64,000 nt of DNA, taken from Amycolatopsis cihanbeyliensis. Lineage in GTDB: Bacteria; Actinomycetota; Actinomycetes; Mycobacteriales; Pseudonocardiaceae. Below the pieces are notes generated by a model. The model was not told the origin of the DNA. It did not search any database and saw only the letters and a list, made by a program, of their open reading frames with translations. Both the position numbers and the translations under genes were made by a program. Positions 8,238 to 16,630 of the stretch are shown piece after piece (position 1 is the stretch's first letter; each line of letters begins with the position of its first letter). The DNA is taken from the NCBI RefSeq assembly GCF_006715045.1, contig NZ_VFML01000001.1, positions 682,001-746,000 on the forward strand. Reading direction: 5' to 3'.

Positions 8238-9668
8238 TCACAACGGCGTATCGAACACCCGGAATCCGCCCGGCCTGGCCTCGGCGAGGTGCAGCCGCTG
8301 CCGGAGCACGTGCGGCCCGGCCAGCTCGACATCCCCGCGGGGCAGGTCGGCGCGGAGCCGTCGCAACTCGCCGGCCACCCCCTGCTGGTCGCCGCCGCGC
8401 AGGTTGCGCACCGCCGCCGCGTACAGCAGGACCGCCTCGTACACCGCGGCCGACATCGAGGACACCGGCGGCGCCCAGCGGCCGAAGGCCTCCCGGTATC
8501 GGGCGAGTAGTTCCTTGTTGCGCCGGGTGGGAAGTTGCTGGAAGTAGCCGAGCGAGGTCCACAGGCCGGCGGCGGCACGATCACCCATCCGCTCCCGGGT
8601 GGACTCGTCCAGCAGCAGGGAAAGGGTGCGGCAGCGGTCTCGCAGGCCCATTTCCAGACTCTGCTTCTGGAAGGCCACCTCGTCGGCTCCGGCGAGGGTG
8701 GACAGGACGAGATCCGCGCCCGAGCGCATGATGTCCTCGATCACCCGCGTGAAGTCCCGAGTGCCGAGCGGGACGTACCGCTCGTTCACGATCACGTTGC
8801 CGCGCTCCGGCAACACCACCCGCGCCGCGGCGTGCGCCCCGTGCGACCAGGAATAGTCGTCGCCCACCAGGAACCAGTGCCGCGCCCCGGTGTGCCGCAT
8901 GAACGGCGTCGCGGCCGCCCGCAGCTGATCGGCAGGCCGCTCGCCGAGCCGGAACACGTGGCCCGGTCCCGCACCGCCCTCGTTGATCACGGCATGTACC
9001 AGAGGTATGCCCTCGCCCTCGACCGCATGCTGCACGGCGGTGAAGGTCGCCGAGGTGACGCTGCCGAGGAGCACCCGGCAGCCTGCGCGCAGCAGGCGAC
9101 GTGCCTCCATCGCACCCACCTCGGGACTGGTCGCGTCGTCGCCGACGAGCAACCGCACCCGGCTGCCATCGAGGCCACCCTCGGCGTTCAGCTCGTCCAC
9201 CGCGAGTTCGGCAAGGTGCTCGCAGCCGATGGTGGACACCGCGGCGGGGCCGGACTGGCTGGTCAGCAGGCCGATCCGGTGCGTGCCGTCATCCTCCGGT
9301 TCCGCGGCCGGCCAGCCGCAGCGGCGGGCCAGCCACTCGACGCCGCCGTCCTCGACCTGGGCAGTGAGCCGGACGGTGGTCCATCCCGCGGCGGCGGGTT
9401 CGAAAGCCACCCGCAGGCGGCCGCGCCAGGGCTCGTCGTGCGCCACCACGATGCGCCGCCCGGGCACGATCCCGCTGATCCGACCTAGTATCTGCACCGT
9501 GTGACCGTGGCGGCCGCGGCCGACCGGCAGGTTGAACGTCACCGCCGAACCGACCGCGAGCCGATCGCACTCGGCGTCGAAAACCCATCCGGAGCCCCGG
9601 CCGGTACCGAATAGACTGAACACCTCCCCCGGGGTGGCCGCGATCGACTCCTCGGCCGAGAGCACCAC
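8238..9668 (-). CDS. SRPBCC domain fused to a type I periplasmic-binding-protein domain (cytoplasmic ligand sensor?)
   Basis: About 476 residues. Residues 1-120 look like an SRPBCC/Bet v1-type cavity domain (AESIAATPGEVFSLF start, later an FEP-x-G-x-T-x-V strand pattern). From about 130 (GLLTSQSGPAA) to the end it resembles a Leu/amide/urea-binding type I periplasmic-binding fold, as in AmiC or UrtA. There is no signal peptide or lipobox and no permease or ATPase nearby, so it should be cytoplasmic. GTG at 9668 is chosen because AGGAG, partly inside the stop codon of the upstream ArsR gene, lies ten bases before it; TTG at 9677 is too close to that site. Coupling to ArsR suggests a regulatory role. 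Confidence 0.8.
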   Translation of the reverse strand: MVLSAEESIAATPGEVFSLFGTGRGSGWVFDAECDRLAVGSAVTFNLPVGRGRHGHTVQILGRISGIVPGRRIVVAHDEPWRGRLRVAFEPAAAGWTTVRLTAQVEDGGVEWLARRCGWPAAEPEDDGTHRIGLLTSQSGPAAVSTIGCEHLAELAVDELNAEGGLDGSRVRLLVGDDATSPEVGAMEARRLLRAGCRVLLGSVTSATFTAVQHAVEGEGIPLVHAVINEGGAGPGHVFRLGERPADQLRAAATPFMRHTGARHWFLVGDDYSWSHGAHAAARVVLPERGNVIVNERYVPLGTRDFTRVIEDIMRSGADLVLSTLAGADEVAFQKQSLEMGLRDRCRTLSLLLDESTRERMGDRAAAGLWTSLGYFQQLPTRRNKELLARYREAFGRWAPPVSSMSAAVYEAVLLYAAAVRNLRGGDQQGVAGELRRLRADLPRGDVELAGPHVLRQRLHLAEARPGGFRVFDTPL

Positions 9669-9681
9669 CGAGCCCAAACTC

Positions 9682-10029
9682 CTACCCAGCCTTTCCGGAA
9701 TGTTTGGGTAAAGGTTCGGCCGGCGTCGTTTCGGCGGTCGTTTTCAGCTCGGTGAGCGAGGACTGGAACAGCTCCTGCAAGAAGGTCAGCGCGTCCCGCG
9801 CCGGGCCGGCCGAGTCGAGCGAGTAGTAGCGGTTGCGCCCCGCCTTGCGCTCGGCCACCACGCCAGAGGTGCGCAACACCCGCAGATGGCTGGAGACCGT
9901 TGTCCTGCCGACCCGCCCGACCTTGGCCGCGATATCCCCGGCACTGCACTCGCCGTGCCGGGCCAGCACCGAGAGAATCTCCCGCCGCACCTCGTCGGCC
10001 AACGCGTCGAAGGCCCGGTCCGCAGTCAT
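9682..10029 (-). CDS. ArsR-family winged-helix regulator
   Basis: About 115 residues with the ArsR winged-helix core (FDALADEVRREILSVLARH, then TTVSSHLRVLRTSGVV recognition helix and a YYSLD wing). No Cys-rich metal site is visible in the recognition helix; the only Cys is in GECSAGD, so metal sensing is doubtful. ATG at 10029 follows GGAGTGGG. The stop is 13 bases from the chosen start of the SRPBCC-binding-protein gene, which uses a ribosome site overlapping this stop, so the pair is translationally coupled. Confidence 0.9.
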   Translation of the reverse strand: MTADRAFDALADEVRREILSVLARHGECSAGDIAAKVGRVGRTTVSSHLRVLRTSGVVAERKAGRNRYYSLDSAGPARDALTFLQELFQSSLTELKTTAETTPAEPLPKHSGKAG

Positions 10030-10161
10030 CCACCCACTCCGTTCGAGGGGAAAAGCCAATAGTCGGGCGACATCGTAGCAATCGGCGCGGCCTGGGCCAT
10101 GGTGGATACTTCTTCACCCAGGTTACCGTGTACGATAACCTCCGGGAGAAACTGACGTAAA

Positions 10162-10177
10162 TACCGACTCGTCGGTA
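10162..10177. promoter_or_regulatory. 16-bp palindrome (TetR-operator-like)
   Basis: TACCGAC and GTCGGTA arms separated by TC, 11 bases upstream of the DUF2165 gene start. The shape fits many TetR-type operators. No TetR gene is in the window, so the regulator would be elsewhere. Confidence 0.45.
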
Positions 10178-10188
10178 GCCTTCGCCGT

Positions 10189-10725
10189 ATGCGTCTTCTC
10201 GCCAGACTGGGCAGCCTGCACATGGTCGTCGCGGTACTCAGCGCGATCACCGGCCTGTACATGGGAATGGTCGTCCTCAACAATCTCACCGATTTCGGCA
10301 CCAACCAGGCATTCGTCCGGCATGTGCTGGCCATGGACACCACCTTCGAGTCACCGAATCTGATGTGGCGGGCGATCACGGACCCGACCCTGGCCGACAT
10401 CGCCTACTTCGCCATCATCGTGTGGGAGGCGCTCACCGCCGTCGCGCTGCTCGGCGGGTTCATCGCCTGGGTGCGTGCACTCGCCGGCCGCACGGGCACC
10501 GACACGGCACGCCGCCTTTCCACCCTCGGCTGGCTCATGCAGGTGCTGCTGTTCGGTGGTGGTTTCCTCGCCATCGGCGGCGAATGGTTCCAGATGTGGC
10601 AATCCGCCGACTGGAACGGCATGGACGCGGCCATGCGAAACGTCCTGCTGGCCTCGGTCGGCATCATTCTCGCCCACCTGCCGAACCGGGAAACGGCACC
10701 GATCGAGGCCGGGAACAGGCACTGA
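10189..10725 (+). CDS. DUF2165-family small integral membrane protein
   Basis: 178 residues with four predicted membrane segments (around 10-30, 70-92, 110-135, 145-162). The conserved segments FGTNQAFVRHVLAMDTTF and GGEWFQMWQS match what I recall of DUF2165. Function unknown. ATG at 10189 has no strong ribosome site. Divergent from the ArsR operon and convergent with the hexosaminidase gene, so it is probably monocistronic, with a palindrome overlapping its leader. Confidence 0.8.
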   Translation: MRLLARLGSLHMVVAVLSAITGLYMGMVVLNNLTDFGTNQAFVRHVLAMDTTFESPNLMWRAITDPTLADIAYFAIIVWEALTAVALLGGFIAWVRALAGRTGTDTARRLSTLGWLMQVLLFGGGFLAIGGEWFQMWQSADWNGMDAAMRNVLLASVGIILAHLPNRETAPIEAGNRH

Positions 10726-10727
10726 GT

Positions 10728-12197
10728 TCAGGACCGTCCGGCCAGCAGTTCCGCGGCCGCATGCAGGCTCACAAGGGAACCGCCATGGGTGTCCACCCGG
10801 CAACCGGCACCGAGATCCGGTCCAGGGACCCCCGTCTCCACGTGCACGACATCGAGGCCGAGCGCGACCAGCTCGGTGACCAGGCGGGTCGCCTCCGGAT
10901 ACCGGTGCGCGTCCCTTGTCGTCACCACCACCCCGCCGCCTTGCACGCGTGCCGCCAGCTCGCCGGCGTCCAGCTCGCCGCTGGCCGCGCACACCGTGCG
11001 GGTGCCCGGCAGCAGTTCGGCCAGCCGCGGCCCGAGTCCCCAGGGCACCGCACCGGCGGCCATACTCGGCGCCACCTGCACGTCCACCACCAGCGGCGGC
11101 CCGGCCAGCCCGGCCCGGCCACGGACCCGGATCGCGCCGCGGGCGGCGGACCTCCCGATGTCGGGGTCGATGGCGCCCCCGACGGGCGGCGCCGGGACGG
11201 TGCCCAGCTCCGCCACCCTGGCCGCGGCCTCGGCGAGCCTGTCCTCGGTGAGCTCGCCGGCTCGTACCGCCCGCACGATGGCATCCGTCACCTGGGTCAC
11301 CGCCGCCTCGGCGGCGATCTCACCCCCGATGCAGAGCGCGTCGGCGCCGGCGACCAGCGCGCGCACGGCCGCCGCGGCGAGCCCGTCCACCCGACCGAGT
11401 TCGCCTGCCACCGCGCCCATCTCCAGCGCGTCCGTGACCACCGTGCCGGTGAAGCCCAGTTCCCCGCGCAACACGCCGGTGATCGCCTTCGGATTCAGGG
11501 TCGCCGGCTCGGCACCCCATTCCGGGACCACCAGGTGCCCCGGCATCACCGCGCGAACCCCGGCCCGCACGGCCGCGGCGAACGGGATCAGCTCGGCCGC
11601 GCGTAGTTCGGAGTCGGTGCGCCTGAGCACCGGGAGCGCGAAGTGAGAATCCGTTGTGGACGCTCCGTGACCAGGAAAATGCTTGGCGCAGGCGGCGACA
11701 CCGTATCGCTGCGACCCGGATACGAAGGCGGCCACCTGCGCCGCGGCGGCGGCCGGGTCGGAACCGAAGGAACGTACGCCGATGATCGGATCGTCCCGGG
11801 TGAGGGTCAGATCGGCACAGGGTGCGAGGTTCAGGGTGACCCCACACCCGGCGAGCCGACCGCCGAGTCCCTCCGCGACGCTGCCGGTGAGCTCCGGGTC
11901 GGCCACCGCGCCGAGCGCGAGCGGGCCGGGAAACAACGATCCGGTCCCCGCGTCCAGCCGGGTGACGTCACCACCCTCCTCGTCGATCCCGACGACCACC
12001 CGCTCGCGCCGATCCCGCAGCCGCGTACTCAGCTCCGCCACCTGCTGATCGTCCACCACGTTTCGGGCGAACAGCACCACACCGCCGAGACCACGGTCGA
12101 GTGCGGCCAGCACCCAGTCCGGCGCGCGGGCCCCTTCGAACCCGGCGAGCAGCACGCCCGCGGCGAGCTCGCGCAACTCACTTTCCACAACGGGCAC
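10728..12197 (-). CDS. Glycoside hydrolase family 3 beta-N-acetylhexosaminidase (NagZ/DasD-like)
   Basis: 489-residue cytoplasmic enzyme (no signal peptide). The GH3 motifs are present: GIDEEGGDVTRL (residues 70-81), KHFPGHGASTTDSH (172-185), with the His of the acid/base loop, and the nucleophile Asp256 in VVTDALEMGAV. The KHFPGHG motif identifies the N-acetylhexosaminidase branch. It should cleave imported GlcNAc oligomers or muropeptides. It is the last gene of the sugar ABC operon (4 bp after the permease stop), which resembles Streptomyces das loci. The Asp in place of Arg in the EEGG loop seems usual for this actinobacterial branch. Confidence 0.9.
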   Translation of the reverse strand: MPVVESELRELAAGVLLAGFEGARAPDWVLAALDRGLGGVVLFARNVVDDQQVAELSTRLRDRRERVVVGIDEEGGDVTRLDAGTGSLFPGPLALGAVADPELTGSVAEGLGGRLAGCGVTLNLAPCADLTLTRDDPIIGVRSFGSDPAAAAAQVAAFVSGSQRYGVAACAKHFPGHGASTTDSHFALPVLRRTDSELRAAELIPFAAAVRAGVRAVMPGHLVVPEWGAEPATLNPKAITGVLRGELGFTGTVVTDALEMGAVAGELGRVDGLAAAAVRALVAGADALCIGGEIAAEAAVTQVTDAIVRAVRAGELTEDRLAEAAARVAELGTVPAPPVGGAIDPDIGRSAARGAIRVRGRAGLAGPPLVVDVQVAPSMAAGAVPWGLGPRLAELLPGTRTVCAASGELDAGELAARVQGGGVVVTTRDAHRYPEATRLVTELVALGLDVVHVETGVPGPDLGAGCRVDTHGGSLVSLHAAAELLAGRS

Positions 12198-12200
12198 TTG

Positions 12201-13037
12201 TCATCCCTTCACCGCGCCGGCGGTACCGCCGGACACCAGCTTGCGCTGCACCAGCAGGAAGAACACCAGCGCGGGCACGGAGTACAGGACGGCACCGGCC
12301 ATCGCGCCACTCCAGTCGGTTCCGAACGCGGTCTGGAAGGACTCCAGCCACACCGGCAGGGTGTACTTCGACGAGTCGCGCATGAACACGAAGGCGTACA
12401 GGAACTCGTTCCACGCGGTGATGAAGCCGAACACCGAGGTGGCCACCAGCCCGGGACCGAGCAGGGGCAGGGTCACCCTGCGGAAGGCTCCCCAGCGGCC
12501 GCACCCGTCGACCATCGCCGCCTCTTCCAACTCGACCGGGATCCCGTTGACGAAACCGCGCAGGGTCCAGATGGTGAACGGCAGGGTGGTGGCGAAGTAC
12601 ACCAGCAGGAGCGAGGGCAGGGTGTTCAGCAGCCCGAGGTCCTTCATCAGCAGGTACATCGGGATGAACAGGGCCTCCAGCGGCGCCAGCTGGGCCACCA
12701 GCACCAGCAGCACGAAGCCCTTGCGCCCGCGAAAGCGCAGCCTGGCGAGCGGGACCGCCGCGAGCAGGCCGGCGACCAGCGAGCAGGCGACCGCGCCGAG
12801 GGTCACGATCAGGCTGTTGGTCAGGTAGGTGGCGAAACCCGGCTTGGCGATCGCGGTGGCGAAGTTGTCCAGGGACACCGAGAGCGGGATCAGGTCGTAC
12901 CGCGCGGACAGCACCTCGATCGGCGGCTTGAGCGCGCTGGTGATCATCCAGTAGGTCGGGAAGGCGAAGACCGCGGCCACCAGCAGGCCGATGGTGCCCA
13001 GCAGGATCCGTCGCGGCCCGGTTCGCATGCTGCTCAT
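12201..13037 (-). CDS. Carbohydrate ABC transporter permease (MalG/DasC type)
   Basis: 278-residue permease with six predicted membrane segments and the coupling EAA loop (EEAAMVDGCGRWGAFRRVTLPLLGPG, near residues 185-210). The ATG at 13037 overlaps the stop of the partner permease by four bases (ATGA). It pairs with the MalF-type subunit upstream. No ATPase gene is in the operon. Confidence 0.92.
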   Translation of the reverse strand: MSSMRTGPRRILLGTIGLLVAAVFAFPTYWMITSALKPPIEVLSARYDLIPLSVSLDNFATAIAKPGFATYLTNSLIVTLGAVACSLVAGLLAAVPLARLRFRGRKGFVLLVLVAQLAPLEALFIPMYLLMKDLGLLNTLPSLLLVYFATTLPFTIWTLRGFVNGIPVELEEAAMVDGCGRWGAFRRVTLPLLGPGLVATSVFGFITAWNEFLYAFVFMRDSSKYTLPVWLESFQTAFGTDWSGAMAGAVLYSVPALVFFLLVQRKLVSGGTAGAVKG

Positions 13038-14014
13038 GCCTGCCCCTCCCTGGTCCGCAGCAGTAGTTGCAGGTACCTCGCGGTGAGCACCACCAGCAGC
13101 AGCACCATCAACGTGGCCACCGCGGAGGCCACACCGAATCGGCTGTCGGCGATGCCCTTGAGGTACAGCAGCACCGGCAGGGTGGTGCTCTCCCCGTCCG
13201 GTCCCCCTTCCCTGATGGCCCACACCTGCGCGAACACCTTGAAGTTCCACAGCACGGAGAGGAACGTGGTCAAGGTGATCAGCGGCCGCAGCGCGGGCCA
13301 GCTGACCGCGCGGAAGACCTGCGAAGGCCGTGCCCCGTCGATGCCGGCCGCCTCGTACAGGTCCTTGGGCACGGTGAGCAGGCCGGCGTACAGCGTGAAG
13401 GTGACGAACGGGACCGCCTGCCAGATGATCAGCAGGCTGATCACCGCCAGCGTGCTCACCCCGCTGCCGAACCAGGAATGTCCCGCGAAACTCTCGAAAC
13501 CCAGTTTGACCAGTGTCTTGTTCAGGATCCCGTACTGCTGATCGAAGATCCACTGGAACACGGTGGTCGAGGCAATGATCGGCATGGCCCAGGCCAGCAC
13601 CAGGGTCACCTGCAGGATGACCCGTACCGCGGACGGCAGGTGCCGCATCAGCAGGGCGATCAGCAACGCGCAGGACATGACGCCGCCGACACAGGTGGCG
13701 GTGAAGGCCAGCGTGCGCAACGTGATCGTCCAGAACTCCGGGTCGGCGAAGATCTCCCGGTAGTTCGCCAGCCCGACCCACACCACCTCGCCGCGGACCA
13801 GCGCGCCGAGATCGAGCCTGCGCAGGCTGATCCCGATCACCTGTACCGCGGGCCAGCCCAGGAACGCGACCAGCACGAGCACCGCGGGGGCGAGCAACAG
13901 ATAGGGCATGGCGCGCTCACCGGTGAGCCGGCGCACCGCGGAGCGTGCCTTCCGGCCACCGGACGGTGCCGGCGGGTGGTCGCCCGCCGGCACCGTGGGA
14001 AGTACCGTTGTCAT
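13034..14014 (-). CDS. Carbohydrate ABC transporter permease (MalF/DasB type)
   Basis: 326-residue permease with a basic N-terminus, about six membrane helices and an EAA loop (YEAAGIDGARPSQVFRAVSWPALRP). It forms the transmembrane heterodimer with the next gene. Located 20 bp after the binding-protein gene. As in das and msiK-dependent systems, the energising ATPase is presumably encoded elsewhere. Confidence 0.92.
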   Translation of the reverse strand: MTTVLPTVPAGDHPPAPSGGRKARSAVRRLTGERAMPYLLLAPAVLVLVAFLGWPAVQVIGISLRRLDLGALVRGEVVWVGLANYREIFADPEFWTITLRTLAFTATCVGGVMSCALLIALLMRHLPSAVRVILQVTLVLAWAMPIIASTTVFQWIFDQQYGILNKTLVKLGFESFAGHSWFGSGVSTLAVISLLIIWQAVPFVTFTLYAGLLTVPKDLYEAAGIDGARPSQVFRAVSWPALRPLITLTTFLSVLWNFKVFAQVWAIREGGPDGESTTLPVLLYLKGIADSRFGVASAVATLMVLLLVVLTARYLQLLLRTREGQA

Positions 14015-14033
14015 CTACTGACCAGTGCGGCGC

Positions 14034-15320
14034 TCAGCCGGCCAGTGCGCTGGTGAGCGCGGCGTTGGCGTCGGCGCTGGCGGTGTCGATGTCCTTGGCC
14101 CCGGTGAGCACCGCGGTCAGCATGTCCTTCAACGGATTCTGCCCGGCCTCGATGCTGCCCCACTCCGGGCTGGCCGGAACGGCCCTCCCCTTCTGCGCCG
14201 CCTCGGCCATCGCCTTGCCGAACGGGTCGGCTTCCAGCGCGCTGGTGTCCTTGGACGTGCCGGGCACCATGCCCGCCTCGGCGATCTTACCCTGGTACTT
14301 GGCGCTGCTGATCAGCTTCAGGTACTCCTTGGCCAGTTCCGGATTCTTGCTGTTGGCCGGGATGGCGAGGTTGGAGCCGCCGAGGAACACCGGGGCGTTC
14401 TCGCCGGCGACCTTCGAAGGGATCGGGAAGGCTCCGGTCTTGGCCTCCAGCTCCGGGGCGTCCTCCGTTACGCTCGCCATCTCCCACGGCAGGCCGATGA
14501 ACATCGCGACCTTGCCCTGGCCGTATATCCCCGACTGCGCGGGCGTCTGCTCGTCGGAGTCCTTCGGCGCGGTGGTGCCGGAGGACTCCACCAGCTCCTG
14601 GTAGAAGGCCAGCCCGTCCTTGGACTCGGCCGAGTCCAGCGTGGCTTGGAAACCGTCGCCGGTGGCCCGCGCGACGTCGCCGCCCTCGTCCCAGATGAAG
14701 GACAGCAGCGTGTACCAGTTCTGACCAGGCATGTACAACGACTGGAACTCGGGATCGTCGCCGAACTTCTCGTTCAGCTTGGTGATCGCGTCCAGCCACT
14801 CCGCCCGCGAGGTCGGCGGGCCGGCGATCCCGGCCTCGGTGAACATGTCCTTGCGGTAGAACACCTCGCGGTTGGCCGCGAAGAACGGCATGCCGTACTG
14901 CTTGCCGTCGTACTCACCGGACGCGCGCAGGCCCTCCAGCCACTCCGCGGAGTTCAGCTCGGTGGCCGAGCCGGAAAGGTCGAGCAGCACCTGCTCGGCG
15001 GCGAACTGCGGGGTCTGGGTGTTGCCGAGCTCGATCACGTCCGGCGGGTTGTCCCCGGCCAGCGCGGTCGTCAACTTCTCCTGGATCCCGTTCCACTGCT
15101 GTACCTCGTAGTTGACCGTGACGCCCTCGTTGGCGGCCTCGAGCTCGCCGTGCAGCTCGTTGGTCAGCGTCTCCGGCGCGGAGCCCTCCATCATCCACAC
15201 GGTCAGCGCGCGCGGACCGTCCTCGGGCTCGCCGCCCGTGTCGCCGCCGGAACCGGCGCAGCCGGTGGCCAACAGCGCCACGGCCGCGGCTGAGACCGCG
15301 CCCTTCACCCAACGTCTCAC
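14034..15320 (-). CDS. Sugar-binding lipoprotein of an ABC importer (DasA-like)
   Basis: About 428 residues. Signal peptide with lipobox ending at Cys21 (LATGC), then a family 1 extracellular solute-binding fold (Trp-rich opening, PDVIELGNTQ, GMPFFAANREVFYRKD). GTG at 15320 is chosen for GGAGG eight bases upstream; a GTG at 15347 is less likely. Heads the operon with two permeases and a hexosaminidase. Two DasR-like operators lie 45-86 bases upstream of the start, so control by GlcNAc-6-P via DasR and a chitobiose/GlcNAc substrate are inferred. Confidence 0.9.
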   Translation of the reverse strand: MRRWVKGAVSAAAVALLATGCAGSGGDTGGEPEDGPRALTVWMMEGSAPETLTNELHGELEAANEGVTVNYEVQQWNGIQEKLTTALAGDNPPDVIELGNTQTPQFAAEQVLLDLSGSATELNSAEWLEGLRASGEYDGKQYGMPFFAANREVFYRKDMFTEAGIAGPPTSRAEWLDAITKLNEKFGDDPEFQSLYMPGQNWYTLLSFIWDEGGDVARATGDGFQATLDSAESKDGLAFYQELVESSGTTAPKDSDEQTPAQSGIYGQGKVAMFIGLPWEMASVTEDAPELEAKTGAFPIPSKVAGENAPVFLGGSNLAIPANSKNPELAKEYLKLISSAKYQGKIAEAGMVPGTSKDTSALEADPFGKAMAEAAQKGRAVPASPEWGSIEAGQNPLKDMLTAVLTGAKDIDTASADANAALTSALAG

Positions 15321-15364
15321 TCGTGCCGCCCTCCTCGCCCGGACCACTGCCGGGTAGTTGTCTC

Positions 15365-15380
15365 AGTGGTGTAGACCAAT
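15365..15380. promoter_or_regulatory. DasR-type operator (dre-like), site 1
   Basis: AGTGGTGTAGACCAAT resembles the dre consensus as I recall it (ACTGGTCTAGACCAGT), with intact TGG and ACCA halves. Centred 26 bp from site 2, upstream of the sugar-binding lipoprotein gene. Confidence 0.65.
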
Positions 15381-15390
15381 AGAGGTAGAG

Positions 15391-15406
15391 CGTGGTCCGG
15401 ACCACA
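15391..15406. promoter_or_regulatory. DasR-type operator (dre-like), site 2
   Basis: Contains the perfect 14-bp palindrome GTGGTCCGGACCAC (15392-15405). It matches a GntR/HutC-family dre half-site pattern and lies between the divergent sugar ABC operon and the nucleoside-type operon. Confidence 0.65.
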
Positions 15407-15579
15407 GGTACTGTCAAGCGGGTTGCCAATCCGTTGCAAAGCCCATCGCACGGCGGTGATCTGGCCGAACGGCGCCATTCCGTAAGATCGCTGGTCGCAC
15501 CGCGGAGAGGCATGCACCGCCGAACCGTAGGCATGTCTGGTGAATCACTGACCCGACTCCGGGTGTACATTCCGGTGCC

Positions 15580-16626
15580 ATGAGAAGGGGTGCCCTCGCG
15601 TGCGGTCTGTTGCTGGTGGCCACGCTGGCAGCCGGCTGCGCCGGAGAAACGGAGTCCGGAGGCGGCCGGGACAAAGCGGCACTGGTGATCGCACAGGGCG
15701 GCATCGGCGACGAGTCCTACAACGATCTCGCGCTCAGCGGGTTCGAGTCCTCGACCGAGAAGCACGGCATCGAGGGCAGCCCGATCGAGTCCGCGGACAT
15801 CGTCGCGCAGGGCGAGCAGATCCTGCGGCGTGCCGCCACCACCGGCTTCGGCCTGGTGATCGACCTCGAGTTCTCGCACGGGGAGATCCTGCCGACGGTC
15901 GCCGCCGAGCACCCGGACGTCCGCTGGGCCATCCTGAACACCGAGGTGCGGGGCGAGAACGTGCTCTCGATCATGTTCGCCGAGCACGAGGGCTCCTACC
16001 TCGCCGGCGCGCTCGCCGCGATGATGACCACCCAGACCGGCAACCCGAAGATCAACCCGGCCAAGAAGATCGGCGTCATCGGCGGCACCAAGTCGGTGGG
16101 CATCGACAAGTTCGTCTCCGGCTACGTGCAGGGCGCGCGGGAAACCGATCCCGAGGTGGAGGTCCTGGTCAAGTACAGCAACACCTTCGGGGACCCGGCC
16201 ACCGGAAGGCAACTCGCCTCCACCATGTACGAACAGGGCGCGGACATCGTCTTCCAGGTCGCGGGCGGCACCGGTGCCGGCGTGATCCAGGAAGCCGCCG
16301 ACGCGGGCCGCTACGCCATCGGCGTAGACACCAACCAGGACGACATCGCGCCGGGCCACGTGCTCACCAGCATGGTCAAGCGCAGCGACCAGGCCGTGGC
16401 CAGGACCGTGGCGCGGTTCGCCGAGGGCCGGTTCACCGGCGGCGAGACTCTCACCCTCGGGTTGTCCGAAGGCGGTGTCGGGCTCACCGGGTTCGAGCAC
16501 ACCAAGCAGGACATCCCGGAACCGATCCGCACCCGGATCGGCGAGTTGCGGGAGGAGATCGTCGACGGCAGGCGGGACGTGTGGAACGTGGTGAGCCAGG
16601 GATACCCGAGCTGGCTCACCGGCTGA
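15580..16626 (+). CDS. BMP-family lipoprotein, nucleoside-type substrate-binding protein
   Basis: 348 residues. Lipobox Cys20 (LAAGC) then a Med/BMP (PnrA-like) fold: the opening GGIGDESYNDLALSGF is the typical ligand-loop, followed by DLEFSHGEILPTVA and later GVDTNQDDIAPGHVLTSMVKR. Such receptors usually bind purine or other nucleosides. It begins a seven-gene operon with a double ATPase, two permeases and nucleoside-processing enzymes, which supports nucleoside import. The start ATG at 15580 has only a weak ribosome site. Confidence 0.9.
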   Translation: MRRGALACGLLLVATLAAGCAGETESGGGRDKAALVIAQGGIGDESYNDLALSGFESSTEKHGIEGSPIESADIVAQGEQILRRAATTGFGLVIDLEFSHGEILPTVAAEHPDVRWAILNTEVRGENVLSIMFAEHEGSYLAGALAAMMTTQTGNPKINPAKKIGVIGGTKSVGIDKFVSGYVQGARETDPEVEVLVKYSNTFGDPATGRQLASTMYEQGADIVFQVAGGTGAGVIQEAADAGRYAIGVDTNQDDIAPGHVLTSMVKRSDQAVARTVARFAEGRFTGGETLTLGLSEGGVGLTGFEHTKQDIPEPIRTRIGELREEIVDGRRDVWNVVSQGYPSWLTG

Positions 16627-16630
16627 CCCC

